Notes: a model not told the origin generated them from the sequence alone. DNA of 34,369 bases from Opitutales bacterium (GCA_028045305.1 JAOFTV010000022.1:1-34369); one strand, 5' to 3'. Numbered from the stretch's first letter, positions 1 to 9,032 are shown. Numbers and translations: made by a program.

Positions 1-1
1 C

Positions 2-2230
2 TACGGAATGAGTCGATTCTCATTACAGAAACCTGGCACTCGACTCAACACTGCGGAATGGCTCTTTCACAAAACTCTTAAGCAAGAAAAGTTGCTTGGA
101 TTAAATTACAAATTCGTAAATCTAATCCTCAATGGCAAACAGATGGGAATCTATGCAATGGAAGAACATTTCTCAAAAGAAATGATTGAAACTAATGAGA
201 GAAGAGAAGGTGTTATTGTATCTTACGAAGAATATAGAATGTGGAACCTACTTTTCGAAAACAGGAGGAATTTGGAATGGGATAATTTATATAGAACCTC
301 AAACTACCAAACTAGTAATTCGAATAGAATTAAAAAAAGTTCAATGCTTTCCTCTCAAAATTCGGTTGCAGTTAATCTGCTTAGAAAACTCCAGGATGAG
401 AAATTAAATGGTGAAAATATTTTTGCGGCTGAGAAAACTGGAAAGTTTCTTGCATTAGCTCATTTTTTCAATGCCGAACATGGATTGATGTTTGATGACA
501 TGAACTTTTACTTCAACCCCGTAACATGCTTATTGGAACCTATTGGATTTGATGCAAACTGTGGAACCAACGAAAGTTCACCATTTAGTTACTTCACAGG
601 TGGAAGTACTCGGAGCACTTGGATAAATCATGTCTTAAAATCACCACTGATCGCTTATCATTATATTTATTATCTCAACGAGTTTTCTAAACCAACATTC
701 ATTGAACAACTGCAAATTGCATTTTCTAATGATGAATTGAAATATCGGCGGTTACTTCTGAAAGAAATTGTTGGGAAAAATGCATCAGAAATATGGTATA
801 ATTTCAGTTCATTATTAGAATATGAGCCTTGGGAAAGCATTAAATTAAGAGCAAAACGAATTAGAAACGACCTGAGTGAACCTCGCCCAATCTTATGCTA
901 TGCTCAAATAAACATTAATAATGAATTGATAGTATCTATCCGTAATGCACTTTCTCAACCAGTTGAGATTCTTGGAATTGAAACAGATAATAGTTCTTGG
1001 AATATAAGTGATCTTATTCATGGTGAGAGATCTGGTATCTTATTACATTTTAATCAAAACAGAACTTTTGTTATACCACCATTTGACTTCCAAAATTCAG
1101 GTGAATTGGGTGACATAGAATTGAAGATAAAGAACATTTCGCTCAAAGGTTTTAATGCAGATTCTTCTCAAAACCTTTGGGTTAAAGTTAGGTTGCTTGG
1201 TCTAAATGATACTCCATTAAAAATTCCTGTCCCTATCAATCAGGATATTTTTCAATTTGATGGCCTCCCTAATTTGACCACTAACTTAGAGTCCAACTAC
1301 TCTAAAGTTCACAATTTTATTGATCATCAGGGGCATAGTCTAATTTTTAAACCAGGAACTCATTTCGTGAAGGCGGATTTGATAATCCCTGTAGGTTTTG
1401 AAGCAATCATTCCAAGCGGGTGCTCTCTTCTTTTTGAACAAAATTCTACTTTTATTTCTCATGGAAAAATTACCGCAATTGGAATGGCAGAATCACCGAT
1501 CGAAATATCTGCTGCTGAAGAATCATGGGGGGGGTTACTTCTTTCAGGGGTAAAAGAAACCTCACTCTTTGATCATGTTATTTTTAGCAAGACTGCGGGA
1601 ATAAACAAGGGACCAAACCCAAAAGGGATCGATCGTTCAGGATGGACAACAACTGGTGGAGTCACCGTTCACGAAAGTTTGGTGACATTCTCTAATTGCA
1701 AGTTTAAGCACTCTTTTTCTGAAGATGCGTTGAATATAATATCTTCTAATTTCACAATTATTGACTGCTTCTTTGAAAACCTTCCCTCAGATGGCTTTGA
1801 TGGAGATTTTGTTTCTGGAATAGTCGATAATTGTTTATTTTCTAACATTGATGGAGACGGTATAGATTTCAGCGGAAGCCGTGTCAAAGTGAGCGGATGT
1901 CAATTTATCAATATTGCAGATAAAGCTGTGTCAGTTGGTGAATCCAGCGATGTTGATCTTGCTTTTCTTAAAATCCGTGATGTTGGTTTTGGTATTGTTT
2001 CCAAAGATTCATCAAAAGTGAAGGTAACCTCATCAAATATCAAAAACGCATCTATCGCAGGAATATCTGCATACCAAAAAAAAGAAGTGTTTGGACCTGC
2101 TAAGATCTCTTGTGAATCAGTTTCAATCTCAGAATCCAAACAAAAATTTCTTATACAGTCCGAGAGTTTTGGTGAGTTAGATGGGAGCCAAATTAATGAA
2201 GTATCATTTCAAACTTCTAAATATTACTAA
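2..2230 (+). CDS. CotH-like protein with C-terminal parallel beta-helix, 5' partial
   Basis: The reading frame is open to the left edge, so the N-terminus lies outside the window. The first in-frame ATG at 8 is probably internal, because the CotH-type core is already under way there (SRFSLQKPGTR, then EWLFHKTL). Numbering from that ATG, residues 1-300 look like a CotH kinase-like domain: LILNGKQMGIYAMEEHF near 39-55, MFDDMNFYFNP at 161-171 and PIGFDANCG at 178-186, the last matching the family's acidic metal-site region. Residues about 300-440 form a beta-rich linker. About 445-735 carry short repeats such as VTFSNCKFKHS, IIDCFFENLPSDGFDGD and VSGCQFINI, typical of a right-handed parallel beta-helix. 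CotH proteins are atypical kinases; the substrate of this one is unknown. The adjacent VTC-domain gene supports the call, since CotH and VTC genes often neighbour each other. The kinase-like assignment is by motif; the beta-helix is inferred from repeat pattern. Confidence 0.72.
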   Translation, partial: YGMSRFSLQKPGTRLNTAEWLFHKTLKQEKLLGLNYKFVNLILNGKQMGIYAMEEHFSKEMIETNERREGVIVSYEEYRMWNLLFENRRNLEWDNLYRTSNYQTSNSNRIKKSSMLSSQNSVAVNLLRKLQDEKLNGENIFAAEKTGKFLALAHFFNAEHGLMFDDMNFYFNPVTCLLEPIGFDANCGTNESSPFSYFTGGSTRSTWINHVLKSPLIAYHYIYYLNEFSKPTFIEQLQIAFSNDELKYRRLLLKEIVGKNASEIWYNFSSLLEYEPWESIKLRAKRIRNDLSEPRPILCYAQININNELIVSIRNALSQPVEILGIETDNSSWNISDLIHGERSGILLHFNQNRTFVIPPFDFQNSGELGDIELKIKNISLKGFNADSSQNLWVKVRLLGLNDTPLKIPVPINQDIFQFDGLPNLTTNLESNYSKVHNFIDHQGHSLIFKPGTHFVKADLIIPVGFEAIIPSGCSLLFEQNSTFISHGKITAIGMAESPIEISAAEESWGGLLLSGVKETSLFDHVIFSKTAGINKGPNPKGIDRSGWTTTGGVTVHESLVTFSNCKFKHSFSEDALNIISSNFTIIDCFFENLPSDGFDGDFVSGIVDNCLFSNIDGDGIDFSGSRVKVSGCQFINIADKAVSVGESSDVDLAFLKIRDVGFGIVSKDSSKVKVTSSNIKNASIAGISAYQKKEVFGPAKISCESVSISESKQKFLIQSESFGELDGSQINEVSFQTSKYY

Positions 2231-2235
2231 TTACA

Positions 2236-2242
2236 AGAGAGG
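2236..2242 (+). promoter_or_regulatory. Shine-Dalgarno-like site before the VTC gene
   Basis: AGAGAGG lies 9 bases before an in-frame ATT at 2252. No in-frame ATG, GTG or TTG exists between the preceding stop (2228-2230) and the conserved VTC core, so this purine-rich site supports ATT at 2252 as the initiator. Confidence 0.4.
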
Positions 2243-2251
2243 ATTAGATTA

Positions 2252-2935
2252 ATTAATTTCAAACTAAAAAATGATACAAGAATTGAACTTAAGGATGTAT
2301 TTCGAATTCGTGATAAAACCTACATTGAAAAAAAATTAATACTTTCTGATTACGGGTTTTACAAACCATACCCAACAAGAAGAATCAACAGTCTTTATTT
2401 TGATTCATCTGACTTTGTTAACATTAGCGAGTCAATTGAGGGATGTAGTAAAAGAACAAAAAAAAGGCTTAGGTGGTATGGAAACAATGGCACTCAATAT
2501 AAAGCAAATCTCGAATTCAAAAGTAAACATGGTCATTTGTCTTGGAAAAAAATATTTCCAGAATTTTGTATCATTTACCCATCTGCTTCAAAATGGAATG
2601 AATTTGCCGACAATGGCAACTGGGGACGATTACAAGCAATTGGCCCTACATTTCCAAGTTCTATTGTAAGTTATTCCAGAACATACTATGAAAGTGCAAA
2701 CAAGAAGATAAGAATAACTTTGGATCAAGACATTGTATATTATGATCAGTATTTAAGCTCAGGACCTAACTTTTTGAATAAATACCAAGATTCTTCAAAA
2801 TTAGTCGTTGAAATAAAAGTGAACAGTCGAGATCAAAGGCTGATCAATGAAGTACTGCATGTTATCCCCTTTTGTTCCAGAAGGTTTTCAAAATATTGTG
2901 AGTCAATGTCGTCTCATAACTTACATTCAACATGA
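2252..2935 (+). CDS. VTC-domain protein (polyphosphate polymerase-like), apparent ATT start
   Basis: The frame from the preceding stop reads through a complete VTC domain of the triphosphate tunnel metalloenzyme superfamily: RIELKDVFRI near residues 11-20, PTRRINSLYFDSSDF, KRTKKRLRWYGN, ANLEFKSKHGHLSWKK, SYSRTYYES, KIRITLDQDIVYY and SKLVVEIKVN. These alternating basic and acidic strands would line the tunnel. In eukaryotic VTC4 this fold polymerises ATP gamma-phosphates into polyphosphate; bacterial relatives beside CotH genes are mostly uncharacterised. The first ATG/GTG/TTG in frame is a TTG at 2537, which would remove nearly half of the domain, so the true start must be upstream. I chose ATT at 2252 (227 aa) because AGAGAGG precedes it at suitable spacing. 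The end overlaps the next ATG by four bases. The domain is clear; the start and the exact reaction are not. Confidence 0.75.
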   Translation: MNFKLKNDTRIELKDVFRIRDKTYIEKKLILSDYGFYKPYPTRRINSLYFDSSDFVNISESIEGCSKRTKKRLRWYGNNGTQYKANLEFKSKHGHLSWKKIFPEFCIIYPSASKWNEFADNGNWGRLQAIGPTFPSSIVSYSRTYYESANKKIRITLDQDIVYYDQYLSSGPNFLNKYQDSSKLVVEIKVNSRDQRLINEVLHVIPFCSRRFSKYCESMSSHNLHST

Positions 2936-3609
2936 AGCTAATCCAAAAGATTCTTCATTTTTCTCGTCGATTCACCGAACAAGATGAATTATCCAAAACC
3001 CTGAATGACTTAGGTTTAAAGAATAACCTCATGATTTTTGATGTTGGTGCACACAAAGGCCAAACAAGCTTACACTTTTGCAAATTATTTCCTCAATCAT
3101 TCATTCATGCGTTTGAACCATCCCCCTACCTTTTTGCAGAAATCGAGAAAAACTTATCCAAAAAGAAAAACATTAGATGCCATAACTTTGCGCTTGGGGA
3201 AACCAATGAAAAGGCATTTCTCACCAAACCTAACTCCGACTTATGTGGTCAAGTTATCAAGGCCCAAGAGAAAAATTCCACAAGTATATCCGTCCGTAGG
3301 CTCGATGAATTCTGCCAAGTTGAAAAAATTGATTCAATCGACCTTCTGAAAATTGATGTAGAAGGGAATGAACTCTCCGTCCTCAGGGGAGTTTCAGGAA
3401 TGTTCGAGAGAAATGCTATTAGGGCAATCCTCCTTGAGTGCGACTTCAACAAAGATGATAAACAACATTCCTATTTTATTGATATTTTTGATTTCTTAAG
3501 CGACCAAAATTTTTGTTTTCACGGACTTTTTGATGTTGTGAGGTATAGCCCTAGTTATGGGATTGGTTTCTGTAATGCCCTATTTTTGAATCGTTCGGTA
3601 TTTTCATAA
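2932..3609 (+). CDS. FkbM family SAM-dependent methyltransferase
   Basis: This 225-aa protein has the class I methyltransferase layout of the FkbM family. The SAM-binding glycine loop FDVGAHKGQT is at residues 36-45, the acidic end of strand 2 is in HAFEPSPY near 59-66, and the diagnostic DLLKIDVEGNELSVLRG is at 137-153. FkbM enzymes usually O-methylate hydroxyls of sugars or polyketides; here a sugar hydroxyl of the glycan is the likely acceptor, but nothing in the sequence names it. The ATG forms an ATGA overlap with the VTC gene stop, which indicates translational coupling. The next gene begins two bases after the stop. It is one of four FkbM genes in the window and sits outside the AT-rich block that holds the other three. 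The family is certain, the substrate unknown. Confidence 0.88.
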   Translation: MKLIQKILHFSRRFTEQDELSKTLNDLGLKNNLMIFDVGAHKGQTSLHFCKLFPQSFIHAFEPSPYLFAEIEKNLSKKKNIRCHNFALGETNEKAFLTKPNSDLCGQVIKAQEKNSTSISVRRLDEFCQVEKIDSIDLLKIDVEGNELSVLRGVSGMFERNAIRAILLECDFNKDDKQHSYFIDIFDFLSDQNFCFHGLFDVVRYSPSYGIGFCNALFLNRSVFS

Positions 3610-3611
3610 AT

Positions 3612-4523
3612 TTGATCCACACTTATCTCTTCACCGCTCGCTCTGACTATAACTTCATCAGTCAGACCCTCCCCCCTCTAATTGAGATGTGCAAAAGAGC
3701 TAAATCGCATGTTTCTTTGGTTTTAGACACAAAAAAACCTAGTGGGGTTTTGTCCAACACGGTCTACCAGTCTGAGTTTCGGATTTTGCAAAATTTGCTA
3801 GAAGGTCTTGCACAAAAATATGGATTCAACCTGATCTTAGCTGAATATCAAAAGCAACAAATTCGTTCAAAGAACAGAATACAATTCAATTATCATCACA
3901 GAGAAACACATTGCTTCCGCGGTTATCCAATTTATGGAAGTTTCAAGCAGTTTATCGACACAGAGGCCAAATATATTCTGCACCTGGACTGCGACATGAT
4001 TTTCTATGAAGCACCCTCTTTCTCTTGGGTGCAAGAGGGAAGAAGAATCATGGAAGAAAACGAAGATATTCTATGCGTTATACCAAGGGGAGGTCCTCCA
4101 ACTAAAGATGGATCGTTACATCAAGGAAGCACACCTTACAAGACCGACGAAAAAAGAGGTCTTTATTTGTTCAAAAATTTTACCAGCCGGCACTACTTGA
4201 TTCACCGGGAAAGATTTCTAAGTTTGCTCCCACTTAAACCGCTTTGGTTATCGTGGAGAGAACCTATTAAGAGCAGGCTATTTGGAAATGGTAAAATGCT
4301 TTGCTGGGAAACTATGGTTGAGCACGCTCTAGAAAAATCAGATTTGTGGCGAGCCGACCTTATGACAGACCATGCATGGTCCCTTCATCCAGGAGATAGA
4401 TCTGCTGAGTTTTACCAACTTCTTCCTCAAATCATAGATTCTGTAAACCGAAACGAATTTCCTGAGGAGCAGAGAGGACACTTTGATTTAAGACTGAACG
4501 ACTGGAAACATTTTCTCAATTAA
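3612..4523 (+). CDS. GT-A fold glycosyltransferase with DCD motif
   Basis: The 303-aa protein starts at a TTG two bases after the preceding stop (MIHTYLFTARSDYNF). Residues 121-131 read YILHLDCDMIF, a hydrophobic strand ending in a DxD-type DCD (126-128) that would bind a metal and nucleotide-sugar phosphate. FRGYPIYGSFKQFID just before it resembles the donor-binding helix of GT-A enzymes. No transmembrane segment or signal peptide is visible, so it should act on the cytoplasmic side. A late conserved-looking stretch is DLMTDHAWSLHPGDRS (about 257-272). I cannot place it in a numbered CAZy family. It is tightly coupled to its neighbours: an FkbM gene upstream and a GT-C gene downstream whose apparent ATT start overlaps this stop. 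The transferase call rests on the motif, fold pattern and context. Confidence 0.72.
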   Translation: MIHTYLFTARSDYNFISQTLPPLIEMCKRAKSHVSLVLDTKKPSGVLSNTVYQSEFRILQNLLEGLAQKYGFNLILAEYQKQQIRSKNRIQFNYHHRETHCFRGYPIYGSFKQFIDTEAKYILHLDCDMIFYEAPSFSWVQEGRRIMEENEDILCVIPRGGPPTKDGSLHQGSTPYKTDEKRGLYLFKNFTSRHYLIHRERFLSLLPLKPLWLSWREPIKSRLFGNGKMLCWETMVEHALEKSDLWRADLMTDHAWSLHPGDRSAEFYQLLPQIIDSVNRNEFPEEQRGHFDLRLNDWKHFLN

Positions 4524-5979
4524 AGTTCTAAACACCAAATACCTCCTCTCACTATTTCTGCTCATCTATGCAGTCTTAGTTCTTTACTTGCAAGGTCTCA
4601 AAGCACCTTGGGTAGATGAGTGCTACTCATACTACGGAGTATGGCATGACAGTTTTTCAGAGTTCTACAACTCCATGTTATCAGGCATAAATTTCTCCCC
4701 TCCACTCTATTTTCTCTTTAATTTCTGTATTCAATTAGTTTTTCCCACCTCTATTGAGACCCTTCGTTTTCAAAGTTTAATTTGGACTCTTATTGGGCTC
4801 GTGATTTGCTTTATGGTTTGTCGAAGGTTATGGGGAACCTCTCCTGCACTAATCGGATCCTTTTTAGTAGCCAGTAGTTCCGACCTTCTCCTATCCAATG
4901 CATCTGAAGCTAGGCATTATTCCATGTTTTTCGCTTGTGGGGCTTGGGTGCTTTACGAACTTACCCGTAAAGAAAATAACAAAAAGTTACTCCCTTTTAC
5001 CTTTTTCGCTCATCTAAGTCTTTGCCTTGTACATTATTTGGGAATCATTTTTTCCAGTATCGTCGGCTTGGTCCTTTTGATAAAAAATAGAAGGATTCCC
5101 AAAACTCTTGTTTGTTGCTGGCTTCTAGCAATACCTCTTTACCTCTATTTTTTGACCAACCAATCATCCCATCTTGGTGCATGGCCTAGACCTAATTCGA
5201 TTAATGATTTATTCGATGCATACAGGGGAGCGATTGTTTTCCTTTTTCTTTTGATTCCTGTGTTTGCAGGCCTTCTTAGTGCTTCTGGTAAAAGTTTTTC
5301 AAAACAAACTCTCGGTCACTTGCCTCATCCGGTGATTATAGTTGCGTTTTTTTGGTACCTAACCCCATTTTTAGCTTGGTGTATCTCTCATATATCGGGA
5401 GTTAATTTATTCAAGGAAAGATACTTCATTCCCAAAGAGGCTGGTTTAGTTGTGCTGGTTACATTTGCATTTCACAAAGTCTTCGAATCGTTGGGTTTTC
5501 TAAGCTGCAAAAGTTTTGCCGGAAAATTCTTCCCTCTTTTTTCGACCAGCATACTTTGCCTCTTGCTTCTGTTCCTTCATCTTAAAAGATCAGTTTTTGC
5601 ACTCGATCCCAATAGAAATTACTATTCCTGGCTTCTTTATGATGATCAATTCTACTCCGAAGATATCCCCATGGTTTTTTATGGAGACCCGGTTTTTTTC
5701 CCCAATGCATATAAGCATTCTGAAAAAGCCTATTTCCTGTTGGATGATGAAAGATTAAACTCCATCTACTCGCAATTTTCCGCAAAGATAAAAATTGTGA
5801 ATTATGAGGATTTGAATGATTTCAAATCCTTTATCTTGGTATCAGAAAAGGATGATTTGCCAGAATTACACCCGTCTGCTTTTCAAGTAACAAAATTGGG
5901 AAAGTTTCATGAACGGCTTTCCTTGGTTTGCACAAAGTTTGAGAAAATGGATTTTTCCGAACCCAAATCTCCTTCATGA
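4519..5979 (+). CDS. GT-C membrane glycosyltransferase, PMT/ArnT-like, apparent ATT start
   Basis: The protein has about ten hydrophobic segments. Its first periplasmic loop contains APWVDECYSYYG, the acidic DE motif expected of PMT/ArnT-like GT-C enzymes, which transfer sugars from polyprenyl-phosphate donors on the outer face of the membrane. A later SNASEARHYSMFF matches the second conserved loop of that group. A TTG at 4588 would start inside the first membrane helix. In-frame sequence upstream supplies the helix N-terminus (KYLLSLFLLIYAVLVLYL), and the only plausible initiator is ATT at 4519, overlapping the previous TAA as ATTAA. With that start the protein is 486 aa. A soluble tail of roughly 110 residues follows the last helix. 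The end overlaps the SGNH gene as ATGA. The donor and acceptor are unknown. Confidence 0.72.
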   Translation: MKVLNTKYLLSLFLLIYAVLVLYLQGLKAPWVDECYSYYGVWHDSFSEFYNSMLSGINFSPPLYFLFNFCIQLVFPTSIETLRFQSLIWTLIGLVICFMVCRRLWGTSPALIGSFLVASSSDLLLSNASEARHYSMFFACGAWVLYELTRKENNKKLLPFTFFAHLSLCLVHYLGIIFSSIVGLVLLIKNRRIPKTLVCCWLLAIPLYLYFLTNQSSHLGAWPRPNSINDLFDAYRGAIVFLFLLIPVFAGLLSASGKSFSKQTLGHLPHPVIIVAFFWYLTPFLAWCISHISGVNLFKERYFIPKEAGLVVLVTFAFHKVFESLGFLSCKSFAGKFFPLFSTSILCLLLLFLHLKRSVFALDPNRNYYSWLLYDDQFYSEDIPMVFYGDPVFFPNAYKHSEKAYFLLDDERLNSIYSQFSAKIKIVNYEDLNDFKSFILVSEKDDLPELHPSAFQVTKLGKFHERLSLVCTKFEKMDFSEPKSPS

Positions 5980-7197
5980 ATTTTAAATCCTTCCAATCTT
6001 TGGCTAAGCCATTTCTTTTCTGGAGTGTTCTGATCGCTGTTTTCATCGAAGTTCTTCTTCATTACAAAATTTGTGACCTTCCTTACAAGTTCCTCAACCA
6101 TACAACTGGTCCTGTTCACAAACTCGGTCAATACTCCAAAAAAGGAGTCATTCCTAAAAATTACCTAGCCATTGTGGGCGATAGCAATGTCTATGGATTT
6201 GGACCGTGGCTCTATGACAATTCATGGAGCATGGAACAGCCAAGTTTTGCGGCACACCACCTCCTGCATGCTTCACTTAAAAAGGATGTTGTCTCATTTG
6301 GCTATCCTGGCTTTGGTTCGCTCGGCTCTTCTCTTACCATGCTCTCGGAATTACAAATGTTTAAAAACTCATGGATTTGGCCAAAAATTGAAGATCCTTT
6401 GGAAATTCTTTTCGTTTTCTACGAAGGAAACGATCTAATCAACAACCTTCACGAAGTTGAACAGCGTGGCCTCAATTTAAATACCATCGAAGCCAATTTA
6501 TTGGACCAAAAGCTAGCGAAGATCATTACCGATGAAGAAAAAAAAAAATTCCGAATCTTGGACAATTACGGATCACTCAGCCGCCTGGAACCTCTTTTCG
6601 GGGTTAACGAAGAATTATTACCAAAAATTCTTCCAGAAACCGGAAGCTGCTTCTTTAGACCTTGACTCAGTCCCTCTCGATCAGCCCTCAATATCTCAAG
6701 AGCAAAATAGCTCAAAAGCGACGAACATTGCCAATATCTCAGGCGTTCAAGTGCCCTTGGGTTTTTGCGAAGGCCCTGCCCTACTTCTTAACGAGAGGGA
6801 AATTGCTCTTTCCTTAAAAATCAGCGAGCATTCTCTCCGTTATTTAAGAAGTAATTTCCCTGACTCTAAAATTAGCTTAATCTACCTCCCTTCTTCGCTT
6901 TCGATTTACAACTTTGTAGACTGCGAGATATCCCCTGCCCCCCTCGTAATGATGGGCCAGTCCCGCTCAGGCGTTTTTAAACCAGTTGCAGCGATAGAGA
7001 GGAATAAGTTTCTAAGAGCGGAAATTCATAAAATTGCACAAAAAAATGGTACCGAGTTTTACGATACTACGGATCACCTCAAACAAGTCGCCAGCAATCA
7101 ACTACTTCATGGGCCGAGAGACCCGATACACCTTAATCGAAATGGCTATGAAGCCTTTTCCGAAGCAATTTTGACCATCCTTAAACCTCCATCTTGA
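5976..7197 (+). pseudogene. SGNH/GDSL-type hydrolase interrupted by a frameshift in a poly-A run
   Basis: Two overlapping frames together make one SGNH hydrolase. The first (5976-6665) has a membrane anchor at residues 14-30, block I AIVGDSNVYGFG with the nucleophile Ser at 70, and the GND of FYEGNDLINN at 151-153. The second frame carries DHSAAWNLFSGL and block V DPIHLNRNGYEAF, which supplies the catalytic Asp-His pair. Neither half has a full triad. The switch most simply occurs in the 11-A run at 6538-6548: with ten A bases the frames join as one 406-aa protein. It is therefore a recent pseudogene, a phase-variable or slippage-decoded gene, or a homopolymer sequencing error. The role inferred from family and place is glycan O-acyl transfer or removal at the membrane, within the carbamoyltransferase/SxtJ/DUF5989 cassette. 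The start is an ATGA overlap and the end a TTGA overlap. Confidence 0.78.
6538..6548 (+). repeat. A11 homopolymer tract at the SGNH frameshift
   Basis: Eleven consecutive A bases follow GATGAAG and precede TTCCG. Frame 0 reads in from the left and the catalytic C-terminal half continues in frame +1. Removing one A restores a single frame. A runs of this length favour polymerase slippage and also sequencing miscalls. Confidence 0.9.
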
Positions 7198-9032
7198 TCC
7201 TCGGAATATCAGCATATTATCACGACAGTGCTGCTGCATTGGTCGGCGAAGATGGCATCCTTGCAGCCGCTCAGGAAGAGCGGTTTACTCGAATTAAGCA
7301 CGACTCCAGTTTCCCCATTCATGCGATCAACTATTGCCTCGAAGAAGCTAATTTGAAGTTGGAGGATCTTGAGCAGGTTGTCTTTTACGAAAAACCTTTT
7401 CTTAAGTTTGATCGTTTACTTGAGACCTATGTTGGCTTTGCCCCTGTCGGATTGCATTCCTTTGTCAAAGCCATGCCCCAATGGCTCAAACAAAAATTAC
7501 ATCTGCCGCGGGAGATCCGTAAGCAACTGCCTGGCAAATGGGATAAATCCATTGTCTTTACCACCCATCACGAGTCTCATGCAGCAAGTGCTTTTTTCCC
7601 AAGCCCTTTTGAAGAAGCTGCAATCCTTACAATGGATGGAGTCGGTGAATGGGATACGGCCACCATAGGAGTGGGTAAGGGAAACCACATCGAGTTGCTC
7701 AAATCGATGCACTTCCCAGACTCGCTCGGTCTTCTGTACAGTGCATTCACTTATTTTTGTGGGTTCAAAGTAAACTCCGGAGAGTACAAACTCATGGGTC
7801 TGGCACCCTATGGTTCTCCTTTTTATAAAGGCAAAATCATCAATGAACTGCTTGACCTAAAGGAAGATGGTTCATTTAGGGTAAACTTGGACTTCTTCAA
7901 TTATTGCCAAGGTCTGACCATGACCAATAAGAAGTTTGACCAATTGTTTGACGGTCCACCCCGAAGGTCCGAAAGGCAGATTACCCAAAGGGAAGTTGAT
8001 CTAGCTGCATCCATCCAGGCCGTGACCGAAGAAATTGTTCTTCGCATGGCAAAGTACGCCAAGGATGTGAGCGGGATGAATAATCTCTGCCTGGCTGGTG
8101 GCGTGGCCCTAAATTGCGTTGCCAATGGAAAATTACTACGATCCAAAATTTTTGACCAAGTCTGGATTCAACCGGCATCTGGAGATGCAGGTGGTGCCCT
8201 TGGTGCTGCCCTTTTTACCCACTTCCAGCTAATGGATAAGATTAGAGTACCCAAGGCCTCCGACTCAATGAAAGGTTCCTTCCTGGGCCCCTGTTTCACC
8301 AACGATGAGATTAGAGGGTTTCTCACTGATTCAGAAACTCCCCACCACTTTTATGAAAATGAGGATGAGTTGTTGGAAATTATCTCCCAGCAAATCGATG
8401 CGGGCAAAATCATCGGGTGGTTTCAGGGGAGAATGGAATTTGGCCCACGGGCATTGGGGTCAAGAAGCATAATTGGGGATGCACGAAATTCCGAAATGCA
8501 GACCAAGATGAACTTAAGCATCAAGTTTCGCGAATCCTTCCGCCCTTTCGCCCCCTCTGTACTTGAGGAAGAAGTAGACCGGTATTTTGATTTGAATTCA
8601 TCTTCCCCATACATGCTGCTTGTCGCACCGGTTGCTCAAAACATTCGCAAGGAGCTTTCGACCGATGAAACCGGGGAAATGCAGGACCCAGATCTTCTTA
8701 AACGAGTTAAGATCGAGCGTTCTACACTACCTGCTATTACCCATGTCGATTATTCAGCACGTGTACAATCTATCAGTGAAGACAGGAACGGTAGATACCA
8801 TCGACTGGTAAAAAAATTCAATGAGTCCACTCAGTCTCCGGTACTAGTGAATACCAGTTTTAATATTCGCGGGGAACCTATTGTTTGTACCCCTCAAGAC
8901 GCCTATCGATGCTTTGTCTCCACGGATATGGACCTCTTGGTTCTGGAAAATTTTGTTTTATTCAAAGAAGAACAACCTAAATCAACCTTAGTTGCGAAGG
9001 AAGAGTACCTCGCCAGTTTCGAACTCGATTAG
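7194..9032 (+). CDS. NodU/TobZ-family carbamoyltransferase
   Basis: The 612-aa protein carries both domains of the family. The N-terminal ASKHA-like domain has ILGISAYYHDSAAAL at residues 2-16, EERFTRIKHD near 28-37, the HHESHAASAFF site at 125-135, TMDGVGEW at 146-153 and AGGVALNCVANG near 300. The C-terminal domain holds GRMEFGPRALGSRSI near 410 and the late NTSFN. In TobZ these parts make carbamoyl-adenylate from carbamoyl phosphate and ATP, then pass the carbamoyl group to a sugar hydroxyl. The acceptor here is unknown, presumably a glycan or its precursor. The TTG start overlaps the previous stop as TTGA, and the beginning at ILGIS matches the family N-terminus. It is followed by SxtJ-like and DUF5989-like genes, an order commonly seen with this type of carbamoyltransferase. 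Base composition is richer in G+C than the block after 10845. Confidence 0.94.
   Translation: MILGISAYYHDSAAALVGEDGILAAAQEERFTRIKHDSSFPIHAINYCLEEANLKLEDLEQVVFYEKPFLKFDRLLETYVGFAPVGLHSFVKAMPQWLKQKLHLPREIRKQLPGKWDKSIVFTTHHESHAASAFFPSPFEEAAILTMDGVGEWDTATIGVGKGNHIELLKSMHFPDSLGLLYSAFTYFCGFKVNSGEYKLMGLAPYGSPFYKGKIINELLDLKEDGSFRVNLDFFNYCQGLTMTNKKFDQLFDGPPRRSERQITQREVDLAASIQAVTEEIVLRMAKYAKDVSGMNNLCLAGGVALNCVANGKLLRSKIFDQVWIQPASGDAGGALGAALFTHFQLMDKIRVPKASDSMKGSFLGPCFTNDEIRGFLTDSETPHHFYENEDELLEIISQQIDAGKIIGWFQGRMEFGPRALGSRSIIGDARNSEMQTKMNLSIKFRESFRPFAPSVLEEEVDRYFDLNSSSPYMLLVAPVAQNIRKELSTDETGEMQDPDLLKRVKIERSTLPAITHVDYSARVQSISEDRNGRYHRLVKKFNESTQSPVLVNTSFNIRGEPIVCTPQDAYRCFVSTDMDLLVLENFVLFKEEQPKSTLVAKEEYLASFELD

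Noticed and set aside
2400..2669. 89-aa frame overlapping the VTC gene
   Set aside because: It lies in another frame over conserved VTC sequence and has no recognisable features.
6532..7197. Open frame as an independent gene starting at ATG 6532
   Set aside because: It begins in the poly-A region inside the SGNH gene and holds only the C-terminal catalytic block of that enzyme; it is the second half of one frameshifted gene.
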